Below, one piece after another: positions 1-8,373 of a stretch of DNA of 64,000 nt. Each line of letters starts with the position of its first letter. Position 1 is the stretch's first letter. Position numbers and translations under genes: made by a program. The stretch is from Duganella sp. Leaf126 (lineage in GTDB: Bacteria > Pseudomonadota > Gammaproteobacteria > Burkholderiales > Burkholderiaceae_D). The stretch is from contig NZ_LMNW01000005.1 of NCBI RefSeq assembly GCF_001423125.1, positions 62,001 to 126,000 on the forward strand, read 5' to 3'. A model generated the notes under the pieces. It did not search any database and was not told the origin of the DNA. It saw only the letters and a program-made list of their open reading frames with translations.

Positions 1-1
1 C

Positions 2-217
2 GGCAGCGGCACGCCGCTGCGCCTCAAGGCGATGACGGCGTGGTTCGGCATCCGCGGCATCGGCTCGATCTATTACCTGGTATTCGCCATCGAGGCCGGC
101 CTGGCGCCCGACCTTGCCGCCCAGTTGACCAACATCACGCTGTTCGTCATCATGCTGTCGATCGTGGTGCACGGCCTGAGCGTCAAGCCGCTGATGAACG
201 CCGTCTGGGGCAAATAG
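2..217 (+). CDS. Cation:proton antiporter, C-terminal end (partial)
   Basis: Only the last 71 codons are inside the window; the frame is open to the left edge. The visible residues include the motif FGIRGIGSIYYL, followed by a hydrophobic segment (LTNITLFVIMLSIVVHGLSV). This resembles the last membrane helices of NhaP-type sodium/proton exchangers of the CPA1 group, which exchange cations for protons across the inner membrane. The gene ends 13 bases before the convergent end of the MarR gene. Its substrate and full length cannot be judged from this fragment. Confidence 0.7.
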   Translation, partial: GSGTPLRLKAMTAWFGIRGIGSIYYLVFAIEAGLAPDLAAQLTNITLFVIMLSIVVHGLSVKPLMNAVWGK

Positions 218-230
218 GCGCAAACAGGCG

Positions 231-692
231 TCAGATGCCTTCCAGGCTGAGCGCGCGCACCGCACTGCGCAGGGTTATGTAGAGCTGCGTGCGCTGCTCC
301 GGCGTCAGATCGGGAAACATGCGCTGCTCCACCGCGCGCACCATGCCGTCGCACTGGCCCAGGATGGCGTGACCGGCTGCCGTCAGCTGGATCTGGATGA
401 TGCGCCCGTGCGAAGGATCGGGCGAGCGCTCGATCCACCCCTTCGCCTCCATCTGCTTGACCATCTCGTTGGCCGACTGCGGCGACACCATCGTGCGCGT
501 GGCCAGCTGCGCGTTCGACAACGCGCCCTGGGCGCGGAACACCGACAGTGCCGTGTACTGCGGCACCGTCACCCCGGCCGGCGCGCAGCAGTCGCGCAGG
601 CGCTTGCCCAGCACGTGATCGAGCCGGCCCACCAGGTAGGCAAGGCCCAGCGGCCGGGAATCGTCGGAGGGGTTCGGAGCGTGTTCAACCAT
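231..692 (-). CDS. MarR-family regulator of the ferulate cluster
   Basis: The 153-residue product has the usual MarR length and a winged helix: recognition helix about residues 70-83 (SPQSANEMVKQM) and wing about 84-100 (ending DPSHGR). MarR proteins bind DNA as dimers and are released by a small ligand. It diverges from the ech-vdh-fcs genes, and a perfect inverted repeat lies in the 99-base gap between them. By analogy with MarR regulators of hydroxycinnamate catabolism, the expected role is repression relieved by feruloyl-CoA or a related thioester. The family call is firm; the ligand is inferred from position only. No strong ribosome binding site precedes the start. Confidence 0.85.
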   Translation of the reverse strand: MVEHAPNPSDDSRPLGLAYLVGRLDHVLGKRLRDCCAPAGVTVPQYTALSVFRAQGALSNAQLATRTMVSPQSANEMVKQMEAKGWIERSPDPSHGRIIQIQLTAAGHAILGQCDGMVRAVEQRMFPDLTPEQRTQLYITLRSAVRALSLEGI

Positions 693-744
693 GACTATAA
701 AATTTTCTTGTAATTCGGAAGACGTGAGTATAGTATAAGTTCCA

Positions 745-761
745 TATCAGGCAGCCTGATA
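745..761. promoter_or_regulatory. Inverted repeat, probable MarR operator
   Basis: TATCAGG-CAG-CCTGATA is a perfect 7-base inverted repeat with a 3-base spacer. It lies 52 bases upstream of the MarR start and 30 bases upstream of the ech start, inside the only divergent promoter region of the cluster. Its size and symmetry suit a MarR dimer. That it is the operator is an inference. Confidence 0.6.
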
Positions 762-791
762 CTGCACTATAAACCTACATTGGAGATCGAT

Positions 792-1625
792 ATGTCGAAA
801 TACGCAGCGCGCTGGGAAACCGTCAAGGTGGACGTGGAGGCCGGCATCGGCTGGATTACCCTCAACCGCCCCGACAAGCGCAACGCCATGAGCCCGACGC
901 TCAATCGCGAAATGATCGACGTGCTCGAAACCCTGGAGCTGGACGAGGAAGCGCAGGTGATCGTGCTGACCGGCGCCGGCGAGGCCTGGACCGCCGGCAT
1001 GGACCTCAAGGAATACTTCCGCGAGAACGACGGCAAGCCCGAGATCTTCCAGGAGCGCCTGCGCCGCGACTGCTCGCAATGGCAGTGGAAGCTGCTGCGC
1101 ATGTACTCGAAACCGACCATCGCCATGGTCAACGGCTGGTGCTTCGGCGGCGCGTTCTCGCCGCTGGTGGCCTGCGACCTGGCCATCGCTGCCGACGAAG
1201 CGGTGTTCGGCCTGTCCGAAATCAACTGGGGCATCCCGCCCGGTAACCTGGTCAGCAAGGCCGTCGCCGACACCATGGGTCACCGCCAGGCGCTCCACTA
1301 CATCATGACCGGCGACACCTTCACCGGCCAGGAAGCTGCCGCCATGGGCCTGGTCAACAAGAGCGTGCCGCGCGCCCAGCTGCGCGACGAGGTGGTCGCA
1401 CTGGCCGGCAAGCTGCTGGAAAAAGCGCCGACCGTGCTGCGCATCGCCAAGAACGGCTTCAAGCGCTGCCGCGAACTCAATTGGGACCAGAACGAGGACT
1501 ACCTGTACGCCAAGGTCGACCAGTCGAACTACCGCGACCCGGAAAAAGGCCGGGCCCAGGGCCTCAAGCAGTTCCTGGACGATAAGACCATCAAGCCTGG
1601 TCTGCAAACCTTCAAGCGCGGCTAA
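792..1625 (+). CDS. ech: Feruloyl-CoA hydratase/lyase (vanillin-forming)
   Basis: This 277-residue enoyl-CoA hydratase family enzyme hydrates feruloyl-CoA and cleaves it to vanillin plus acetyl-CoA in the cytoplasm. Residues used by hydroxycinnamoyl-CoA hydratase-lyase sit at their textbook numbers: Met70, Tyr75, Gly120, Ser123, Glu143 (in LSEINWG) and Tyr239. The N-terminus (KYAARWETVKV) and the NAMSPTLNREM segment are typical of this subfamily rather than of fatty-acid hydratases. An in-frame TTG occurs at 780, but ATG 792 is preceded by GGAG with a 6-base gap and gives the expected length. It is the first gene of the run and is followed after 32 bases by the aldehyde dehydrogenase. Confidence 0.95.
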   Translation: MSKYAARWETVKVDVEAGIGWITLNRPDKRNAMSPTLNREMIDVLETLELDEEAQVIVLTGAGEAWTAGMDLKEYFRENDGKPEIFQERLRRDCSQWQWKLLRMYSKPTIAMVNGWCFGGAFSPLVACDLAIAADEAVFGLSEINWGIPPGNLVSKAVADTMGHRQALHYIMTGDTFTGQEAAAMGLVNKSVPRAQLRDEVVALAGKLLEKAPTVLRIAKNGFKRCRELNWDQNEDYLYAKVDQSNYRDPEKGRAQGLKQFLDDKTIKPGLQTFKRG

Positions 1626-1657
1626 ACTCTACAAAAATAAAAATGGAGACACCCACC

Positions 1658-3103
1658 ATGTTTGACACCGATCTGCTCATCGGCGGCAGCACCCACGCCG
1701 CCCAGGACCGCACCACGTTCGAGCGCCGCAGCCCCGCCAGCGGCGACGTCGTCACCCGCGCCGCCGCCGCCCAGCTGGCGGACGTGGACCGCGCCGTCAA
1801 GGCGGCCAGCGAGGCGTTTCCTGCCTGGTCCGCCCTCAATCCCGGCGCCCGCCGCGCCCTGCTGCTCAAAGCTGCCGACGCGATGGAGGCGCTGCGCGCC
1901 GAGTTCGTGGCGCGCGGCGTGGCCGAAGCAGGCGGCGCGCCGATGTGGTACCAGTTCAACGTGACGCTGGCCGCCAACATGCTGCGCGAGGCAGCGTCGA
2001 TGACCACCCAGATCAGCGGCGAAGTGATCCCTTCCGACGTACCGGGCTCGCTGGCGATGGGCGTGCGCCAGGCGGCCGGCGTGGTGGTCGGCATCGCGCC
2101 GTGGAACGCGCCGGTCATCCTCGGCACCCGCGCCATCGCCATGCCGCTCGCCTGCGGCAATACGGTGATCCTGAAAGCCTCCGAACTGTGCCCGGCCCTG
2201 CACCGGCTGATCGGCACCGCCTTCGAACAGGCCGGCTTCCCGGCGGGCGTGGTCAATGTCATCACCAATGCGCCAGCCGATGCGCCGGCCGTGGTCGAGC
2301 GCCTGATCGCCGCGCCGGCCGTGCGCCGCGTGAATTTTACCGGCTCCACCAACGTCGGCCGCATCATCGCCCAGCACTGCGCCCGTCACCTGAAACCGGT
2401 GCTGCTGGAACTGGGCGGCAAAAACCCGCTGCTGGTGCTCGACGACGCCGATCTCGATGCAGCGGTGGAGGCGGCAGCCTTCAGCGCCTTCTTCAACCAG
2501 GGCCAGATCTGCATGTCGGCCGACCGCATCCTGGTGGACAACAAGGTGGCGGCCGCCTTCCTCGACAAGCTGGCCGCCAAGACCGCCACCCTCAAGGCCG
2601 CCCACGCCGATGCACCGCTGACCGGCATGATCGACGCCGCTGCAGCGACCCGCGTGGCCGCCATGCTCGACGATGCCCGCCAGCGCGGCGCCACCGTCAC
2701 CCAGTCGGCCAGCGGCGCTGCCGGCAACCTGCTGCAGCCGGCCATCGTCGACGGCGTCACGCCGGAGATGCGCGTGTACCAGGAAGAATCGTTCGGCCCC
2801 ATCGTCTCGATCCTGCGCTTCGACTCCGACGAGGAAGCGATCCGCCTGGCCAACGACAGCGAATATGGCCTGTCGTCGGCCGTCTTCAGCCGCGACATCG
2901 GCCGCGCCATGGCCGTGGCGCGCCAGATCGAATCGGGCATCTGCCACATCAACGGCCCGACCGTGCACGACGAGGCGCAGATGCCGTTCGGCGGTGTCAA
3001 GGGCAGCGGTTACGGCCGCTTCGGCGGCAAGGCGGCCATCGCGGAGTTCACGGAACTGCGCTGGATCACGGTGCAGACCACGCCGCGCCACTACCCGATC
3101 TGA
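1658..3103 (+). CDS. vdh: Vanillin dehydrogenase (NAD-dependent aldehyde dehydrogenase)
   Basis: The 481-residue protein is a complete aldehyde dehydrogenase. Visible features are the cofactor-domain motif FTGST (228-232), the conserved Glu251 in LELGGK, and the catalytic Cys285 in NQGQICM. With the feruloyl-CoA lyase upstream and feruloyl-CoA synthetase downstream, the substrate is almost certainly vanillin, oxidised to vanillate. An in-frame ATG exists at 1643, but that ATG is part of the ribosome-binding stretch (ATGGAGAC), so ATG 1658 (MFDTDLLIGG) is chosen. The next gene starts 12 bases after the stop. Confidence 0.92.
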   Translation: MFDTDLLIGGSTHAAQDRTTFERRSPASGDVVTRAAAAQLADVDRAVKAASEAFPAWSALNPGARRALLLKAADAMEALRAEFVARGVAEAGGAPMWYQFNVTLAANMLREAASMTTQISGEVIPSDVPGSLAMGVRQAAGVVVGIAPWNAPVILGTRAIAMPLACGNTVILKASELCPALHRLIGTAFEQAGFPAGVVNVITNAPADAPAVVERLIAAPAVRRVNFTGSTNVGRIIAQHCARHLKPVLLELGGKNPLLVLDDADLDAAVEAAAFSAFFNQGQICMSADRILVDNKVAAAFLDKLAAKTATLKAAHADAPLTGMIDAAAATRVAAMLDDARQRGATVTQSASGAAGNLLQPAIVDGVTPEMRVYQEESFGPIVSILRFDSDEEAIRLANDSEYGLSSAVFSRDIGRAMAVARQIESGICHINGPTVHDEAQMPFGGVKGSGYGRFGGKAAIAEFTELRWITVQTTPRHYPI

Positions 3104-3115
3104 AAGGAGCTCCGC

Positions 3116-5008
3116 ATGAACCAGTCTTTGAATGCGGAGCAGGCGGCAGATGCGGGACAGGCGGGAGGCGCAGTAAAACGGCGCCACGTCGCACTGGGCA
3201 ATCCGGAGATCGCAGCCTGGCAGCAAGCCGGGGTGTGGCACGTGGACGCCGTCACGCCGCTCGCGCCCTGTCCGTCCCGCGTCACCGACCGCCTGGAATC
3301 GGGCGCCGCCCAGCACCCGGACCGCACGCTGGTGGCGCGCCGGGGCGCCGACGGCGCATGGATACGCATCAGCTACGCGCAAATGCTCGCGCGCGCCCGT
3401 GCACTCGGCCAGGCGCTGCTGGACCTGGGCCTGTCGGCCGACCGGCCGCTGGTCATCCTGTCCGGTAACGACCTCGAACACTACCAGCTGGCGCTCGGCG
3501 CGATGTACGCCGGTGTGCCGTTTGCCCCGGTATCGCCGTCGTACTCGCTGGTGGCCACCGATTTCACGAAACTGGCAGACATGCTCGAACGCCTGACTCC
3601 GGGCGCGGTGTTCGCCAGCGACGGCGCCGCGTTCGGCCGCGCCATCGCGGCCGTGCTGCCGGCGTTGCCGGCCGATGCGCAGCTGGTGCTGGCGCATGGC
3701 GACGTGGCTGGGCGCAGCGCACTGCGCTTCGAGGCGCTGCTGGCGACCACGCCATCGTCGGTGGAAGCAGCCCATGCAACGGTCGGGGCGCAGACCATCG
3801 CCAAGTTCCTGTTTACGTCCGGCTCCACCAAGAAGCCCAAGGCCGTCATCACCACCCACGGCATGTTGTGCAGCAACCAGCAAATGCTGCTGCAGAGCTT
3901 TCCGTTCATGGGCGAGGAACCGCCGGTGCTGGTCGACTGGCTGCCCTGGAACCACACGTTCGGCGGCAGCCACAATGTCGGCATGGCGCTCTACAACGGC
4001 GGCACGCTGTACATCGACGACGGCAAGCCCACGCCGCGCGACTTCTCCGCCACGCTGCGCAACCTGGCCGAGATCGCGCCTACCATGTACTTCAACATCC
4101 CGAAAGGGTTCGAGATGCTGACCGACGCCATGGAGCACGACGCCCGGCTGGCGGCCAACTTCTTCTCGCGCGTCAAGCTGTTCCTGTGCGCGGGCGCCGG
4201 CCTGTCGCAGGCGGCGTGGGACCGGCTCGACCAGGCCGGCATCCGCGCCACCGGCGAATCGATCCGCATCATCACGGGCCTGGGCATGACCGAGACCTCG
4301 CCCTCGTGCACGTTCGGCACCGGCAGCATCATCAAGGCCGGCTATGTCGGCGTGCCGGTCCCCGGCTGCCAGGTCAAGCTGGTGCCGGCCGGCGGCAAGC
4401 TCGAAGCGCGCTTCAAGGGCCCGCACGTGATGCCCGGTTACTGGCGCGCGCCGGACCTCACCGCCGAAGCCTTCGACGAAGACGGCTACTACCGCACCGG
4501 CGACGCGCTGCGCTTTGCCGATCCCGCGCAGCCGGAACTGGGCTTCATGTTCGACGGCCGCATCGCCGAGGACTTCAAGCTCGACACCGGCACGTTCGTG
4601 AGCGTGGGGCCGCTGCGCGCGCGCGTGATCAGCACCGCCACGCCGTATGTGCTCGACGCGGTGGTCACGGGCATCGACCGCAACGCCATCGGTCTGCTGG
4701 TGTTTCCGCGCCTGGAGCACTGTCACAAGCTGTCAGGGCTGGGCGAGGACGCCAGCGCAGCCGAGATACTGGCCAGCGCGCCGGTACGGGCCAGGTTCCA
4801 GGATCTGCTGCGCCAGCTGAACCAGGACGCCAGCGGTTCGTCGATGCGCATCGACCGCCTGCTGCTGCAGGCGGAGCCGCCATCGATCGACCACCGCGAG
4901 CTGACCGACAAGGGTTCGATCAACCAGGCAGCCGTGCTGGCGCGCCGCGCCGCCACCGTCGATGCGCTGTATGAAGGGAGCGACCCACAAGTCATCATCG
5001 CAACGTAA
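3116..5008 (+). CDS. fcs: Feruloyl-CoA synthetase
   Basis: This 630-residue acyl-adenylate-forming enzyme activates ferulate with ATP and CoA to feruloyl-CoA, the first step of the pathway. The phosphate-binding loop FTSGSTKKPK is at residues 233-242, and GLGMTETSPSCTFG is the A5-type motif. The GRIAEDFKLDTGTFVSVGPL stretch is the form seen in aromatic-acid CoA ligases of the Fcs type. A strong AAAGGAG ribosome site lies just before the ATG. It is 12 bases behind vdh, so ech-vdh-fcs should be one transcript. 4-Coumarate and caffeate are likely alternative substrates. Confidence 0.92.
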   Translation: MNQSLNAEQAADAGQAGGAVKRRHVALGNPEIAAWQQAGVWHVDAVTPLAPCPSRVTDRLESGAAQHPDRTLVARRGADGAWIRISYAQMLARARALGQALLDLGLSADRPLVILSGNDLEHYQLALGAMYAGVPFAPVSPSYSLVATDFTKLADMLERLTPGAVFASDGAAFGRAIAAVLPALPADAQLVLAHGDVAGRSALRFEALLATTPSSVEAAHATVGAQTIAKFLFTSGSTKKPKAVITTHGMLCSNQQMLLQSFPFMGEEPPVLVDWLPWNHTFGGSHNVGMALYNGGTLYIDDGKPTPRDFSATLRNLAEIAPTMYFNIPKGFEMLTDAMEHDARLAANFFSRVKLFLCAGAGLSQAAWDRLDQAGIRATGESIRIITGLGMTETSPSCTFGTGSIIKAGYVGVPVPGCQVKLVPAGGKLEARFKGPHVMPGYWRAPDLTAEAFDEDGYYRTGDALRFADPAQPELGFMFDGRIAEDFKLDTGTFVSVGPLRARVISTATPYVLDAVVTGIDRNAIGLLVFPRLEHCHKLSGLGEDASAAEILASAPVRARFQDLLRQLNQDASGSSMRIDRLLLQAEPPSIDHRELTDKGSINQAAVLARRAATVDALYEGSDPQVIIAT

Positions 5009-5076
5009 TCTGGCGGCGCGGCGGCAAGCTGCAGTTTTCAGTCATGTTCACGATTCACTACAATAACGGAGACACC

Positions 5077-6249
5077 ATGAAACTCATCAAACTGGCCCGC
5101 ACGGGCGTGGCAGTCGGCGTGGCGATGCTGGCCATGAATGCAGCCTGTGCACAGGACACCATCAAGGTCGGCGTGATCGCCGCGCTGACCGGGCCGTTTG
5201 CCAATACCGGCAAGCCGTTCGAAGACGGCATCAAGACCTATATGCAGCAGTACGGCAGCAGTGTGGCCGGCAAGAAGGTGGAAATCATCTACCGCGACGA
5301 CGGCGGCAGCAATGCCGACCTGTCCAAGCGCGCGGCGCAGGAACTGATCGCGCGCGACAAGGTGCAATTCCTGATCGGCTTCTCGCTCACGCCGAGCGCG
5401 CTGGCCGTGGCACCGATCGCCACCAAGGCGAAGATCCCGATGATCGTCATGAACGCGGTCACCACCGGCATCACGGCCAAGTCGCCGTACATGCTGCGCA
5501 CCAGCATGACCATGCACCAGATGACCGAGCCGTTCGGCACCTGGTCGGGCCAGAACAAGGTCGGCAAGGTGTACACGCTGGTCAGCGATTACAGCACCGG
5601 TCACGATGCCGAGGCGAAGTTCGTCAAGGGCTTTACGGCAGCCGGCGGCAAGGTGGTGGGGTCGGCGCGCTCGCCGCTGGCCAACCCGGATTACTCGCCG
5701 TTCATCCAGCGCATCAAGGACGAGAAACCGGACGCGCTGTTCTTCTTCGCGCCCGGCGCCGAAGACGGCACCGCGCTGCTGAAGGCCTATAGCGACAAAG
5801 GGCTGGACAAGGCCGGCATCAAGTTCCTGGGCGTGGGCGACATGACCAGCGACTCGCCGACCCTGGAAGCATTGGGCGACCGCGCCCTCGGCGCCATCAC
5901 GGTGCTCAACTACTCGACCGCGCTCGACAACGCGGCCAACAAGGCCTTCCTGACCGCCTACGCTGCCGCCCTGCCGAACCGTCCGCCACCAACCTTCGTC
6001 ACGGTGGCGGCGTACGACACCATGGCCATGATCTATGAAACCGCGCGCAAGCTCAAGGGCACGATCAGCGGCGACGCCGCGGTGAAAGTCATGAGCGGCA
6101 TGAAGCTCGACAGCCCGCGCGGCCCGATCGTGATCGACCCCACCACCCGCGACATCGTCCAGAACATGTACATCCGCGAGGTGCGCAAGGTGAACGGCAA
6201 GCTGGTGAACCAGCCGATCGGCACCCTGAAAGACGTACCACCGCAGTAA
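5077..6249 (+). CDS. Periplasmic substrate-binding protein (branched-chain amino acid/aromatic ABC type)
   Basis: The 390-residue protein starts with a signal peptide (MKLIKLARTG..., cleavage near CAQDT) and continues with the type-1 periplasmic binding fold (IKVGVIAALTGPFANTG). Proteins of this family capture amino acids or small aromatic acids for an ABC importer. An upstream in-frame ATG at 5044 is rejected because GGAGAC precedes ATG 5077 and the signal peptide begins there. No permease or ATPase gene is nearby, so it is an orphan that must share a transporter encoded elsewhere. Its position between fcs and the feruloyl esterase suggests a hydroxycinnamate or aromatic ligand. Confidence 0.85.
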   Translation: MKLIKLARTGVAVGVAMLAMNAACAQDTIKVGVIAALTGPFANTGKPFEDGIKTYMQQYGSSVAGKKVEIIYRDDGGSNADLSKRAAQELIARDKVQFLIGFSLTPSALAVAPIATKAKIPMIVMNAVTTGITAKSPYMLRTSMTMHQMTEPFGTWSGQNKVGKVYTLVSDYSTGHDAEAKFVKGFTAAGGKVVGSARSPLANPDYSPFIQRIKDEKPDALFFFAPGAEDGTALLKAYSDKGLDKAGIKFLGVGDMTSDSPTLEALGDRALGAITVLNYSTALDNAANKAFLTAYAAALPNRPPPTFVTVAAYDTMAMIYETARKLKGTISGDAAVKVMSGMKLDSPRGPIVIDPTTRDIVQNMYIREVRKVNGKLVNQPIGTLKDVPPQ

Positions 6250-6358
6250 GTCCCACAGCAAGTCCGTAGTCCATCATCGCGCCAGGATCCGACGCAGCCA
6301 CCCCAGAAGCTGCGCGGATCCGTTCGTCCTGAGCATGTTAAAAAATCGAGGAGACATC

Positions 6359-8083
6359 ATGCAAAACCGTTCCACCCCGCTTACCCTGTCCGCGCTAGCG
6401 GGCAGCCTGCTGCTGGCCGCCTGCTCCGGCGGCGGCGGCAGCAATCTCGGCGCAGGCACGCCGACCATTCCTGCCCTGCCCCAGCTCGCCGCGGCCACCG
6501 GCGCCACGCTCGCTTCCTGCACCGACCTGGCGACCAGGCTGCAGCTGGCCAATACCACCATCACGGCCGCCAACGCCATCGCTGCCGGCACCTTGACCGT
6601 CGGCGGCAAGCCGGTGCCTGCACACTGCCAGGTCACCGGCCGCATGTACGACCGCGTGAGCACCGTGGACGGTCAGCGCTACGCGATCGGCTTCGAGATG
6701 CGGCTGCCCAATAGCTGGAACGGCCGCTTCTTCTATCAGGCCAACGGCGGCCTCGATGGCACCGTGGTGACGGCCACCGGCCCGGTGGGCGGCGGCGGTC
6801 CGCTCGACAATGCGCTGAACCAGGGCTTTGCGGTGATCAGTTCCGACGCCGGCCACGGCGCCCCGACCCCGCTGTTCGGCTTCGATCCGCAGGCGCGGCT
6901 CGACTACGGCTACCAGGCCGTCGGCAAGCTCACGCCGATGGCCAAGAGCCTGATCGAAACCGCCTACGGCAAGAAACCGGACCGCTCCTACATCGGCGGC
7001 TGTTCCAACGGCGGCCGCCACGCCATGGTGGCGGCGTCGCGCTATGCGGACCAGTACGACGGCGTGCTGGTCGGCGATCCCGGCTTCCGGCTGCCGCTGG
7101 CGGCAGTGGCCAATATCGCCGGCGGCAAGGCCTACGCATCGCTGGCAACGACCGCCGGCGATCCGTCCACCGGCTTCACGGTGGCCGAACGCACGCTGGT
7201 TTCGAACGCGGTGCTGGCCAAGTGCGATGCGCTCGACGGCGCCACCGATGGCATGGTGCAGAACACGCAGGCCTGCCAGGCCGCCTTCGATATCAACCGC
7301 GACGTTCCCACCTGTACCGGTGCGCGCGACGGCAGCTGCCTGAGCGCAGCCCAGAAGACCACCATCGGCGGGCTGTTCGCAGGCGCCACCACGTCCAGCG
7401 GCGCCAGGATCTATGCCAGTTTCCCCTACGATGCCGGCCTGGCGACTGGCGGCTGGTCGTTCTGGAAGTTTGGCAGCCCCGGCACGCTCGACTCGGGTGC
7501 GGTCGGCTTCGTGTTCGAGGCGCCGCCGGAAGACCTGGCCACTTTCGATGGCAAGGCCTTCGTGCGTGACGGCGACCTGGCCACCATGCTGGCCAAGGTC
7601 GGCGCCACCAGCGGCCTGTTTACGGAAAGCGCCCTGTCGTTCATGCTGCCGCCCAACCCGACCGACTTGTCCACGCTGAAAAACCGCGGCGCCAAGATGC
7701 TGGTCTATCACGGCACCAGCGATCCTATCTTCTCGAGTAACGACACCGCCGCCTGGTACGATGGCCTGCGCACCGCCAATGCCGGCGACGCATCCAGCTT
7801 TGCCCGCTACTACCAGGTGCCCGGCATGAACCATTGCAGCGACGGCCCGTCGACCGACCAATTCGACATGCTCACGCCGCTGGTCAACTGGGTCGAGAAA
7901 GGTGTGGCGCCGGGCAGCGTGACCGCCAGCGCGCGCGGCACCGGCAATGCCGGCGGCGCCAACGCCGACGTGCCGGCCGCCTGGTCGCCGACGCGCACGC
8001 GGCCTCTGTGCCCGTACCCGAAGACGGCCAAGTACAGCGGGAGCGGCAGCGTGGACGACGCGGCCAACTTCAGCTGCTCGTGA
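6359..8083 (+). CDS. Tannase/feruloyl esterase family lipoprotein
   Basis: The 574-residue product has a lipoprotein signal (LLAAC, Cys22), so it should be attached to a membrane facing the periplasm or cell surface. It carries the tannase-family CS-D-HC arrangement: Cys215-Ser216 in GGCSNGG, Asp455 in GTSDPIF, and His492-Cys493 in GMNHC, with the two cysteines expected to form the disulfide next to the catalytic triad. Such enzymes hydrolyse feruloyl or galloyl esters. Placed directly behind the ferulate pathway, it most likely frees ferulate from plant cell wall esters. The start is ATG 6359 behind GAGGAGAC rather than the upstream in-frame ATG at 6335. Confidence 0.88.
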   Translation: MQNRSTPLTLSALAGSLLLAACSGGGGSNLGAGTPTIPALPQLAAATGATLASCTDLATRLQLANTTITAANAIAAGTLTVGGKPVPAHCQVTGRMYDRVSTVDGQRYAIGFEMRLPNSWNGRFFYQANGGLDGTVVTATGPVGGGGPLDNALNQGFAVISSDAGHGAPTPLFGFDPQARLDYGYQAVGKLTPMAKSLIETAYGKKPDRSYIGGCSNGGRHAMVAASRYADQYDGVLVGDPGFRLPLAAVANIAGGKAYASLATTAGDPSTGFTVAERTLVSNAVLAKCDALDGATDGMVQNTQACQAAFDINRDVPTCTGARDGSCLSAAQKTTIGGLFAGATTSSGARIYASFPYDAGLATGGWSFWKFGSPGTLDSGAVGFVFEAPPEDLATFDGKAFVRDGDLATMLAKVGATSGLFTESALSFMLPPNPTDLSTLKNRGAKMLVYHGTSDPIFSSNDTAAWYDGLRTANAGDASSFARYYQVPGMNHCSDGPSTDQFDMLTPLVNWVEKGVAPGSVTASARGTGNAGGANADVPAAWSPTRTRPLCPYPKTAKYSGSGSVDDAANFSCS

Positions 8084-8174
8084 TCGCAACCGGAGCCTTC
8101 CGTTAGCTGGCTAACAGAGGGCGCCGGCGACTAGCGACTATGCTGGGTCTTCGACTCGACTTCACGGAGACATC

Positions 8175-8330
8175 ATGACCAAGCGTATCGGTAACAAGCA
8201 TATCGCACAGCACCGCGGCAAGGCGGAACGGCGCCTGATCAAGGCCAGCAACATCGCAGCCGAAGCGGTCAAGAAGGAAGCGGCCCGGCTCAAGTACCGC
8301 AATTCGGTCAAGAACCAGCCGCCTGTCTGA
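8175..8330 (+). CDS. Small basic protein of unknown function
   Basis: A 51-residue reading frame begins with MTKRIGNKHIAQHRGKAE and is rich in Lys, Arg and Ala, with a predicted helical middle (NIAAEAVKKEAARLKYR). A good GGAGA ribosome site lies 6 bases upstream of the ATG. No signal peptide, membrane helix or cysteine motif is visible. It sits alone between the feruloyl esterase and the convergent UvrA-like gene. The strong charge suggests nucleic-acid or ribosome contact, but no function is claimed. Codon use and the ribosome site support a real gene. Confidence 0.6.
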   Translation: MTKRIGNKHIAQHRGKAERRLIKASNIAAEAVKKEAARLKYRNSVKNQPPV

Positions 8331-8349
8331 TTCAGGTGTCCGGCGACAG

Positions 8350-8373
8350 CCGCGCAGTCACCCGACTGCGCGG
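8350..8373. terminator. Hairpin at convergent gene ends
   Basis: CCGCGCAGT-CACCCG-ACTGCGCGG forms a perfect 9-base stem with a 6-base loop. It overlaps the last codons of the UvrA-like gene and begins 20 bases after the stop of the small basic protein. There is no T-run on either side, so it is at most a weak or Rho-assisted bidirectional terminator. Confidence 0.4.

Noticed and set aside
1622-4726. A 1034-residue open frame on the minus strand opposite vdh and fcs
   Set aside because: Antisense to two certain genes; His/Arg/Gly/Ala-rich composition is typical of the shadow frame in high-GC DNA.
8102-8115. GTTAGC-TG-GCTAAC palindrome after the feruloyl esterase
   Set aside because: Only a 6-base stem with a 2-base loop and no T-run; too weak to call a terminator or operator.
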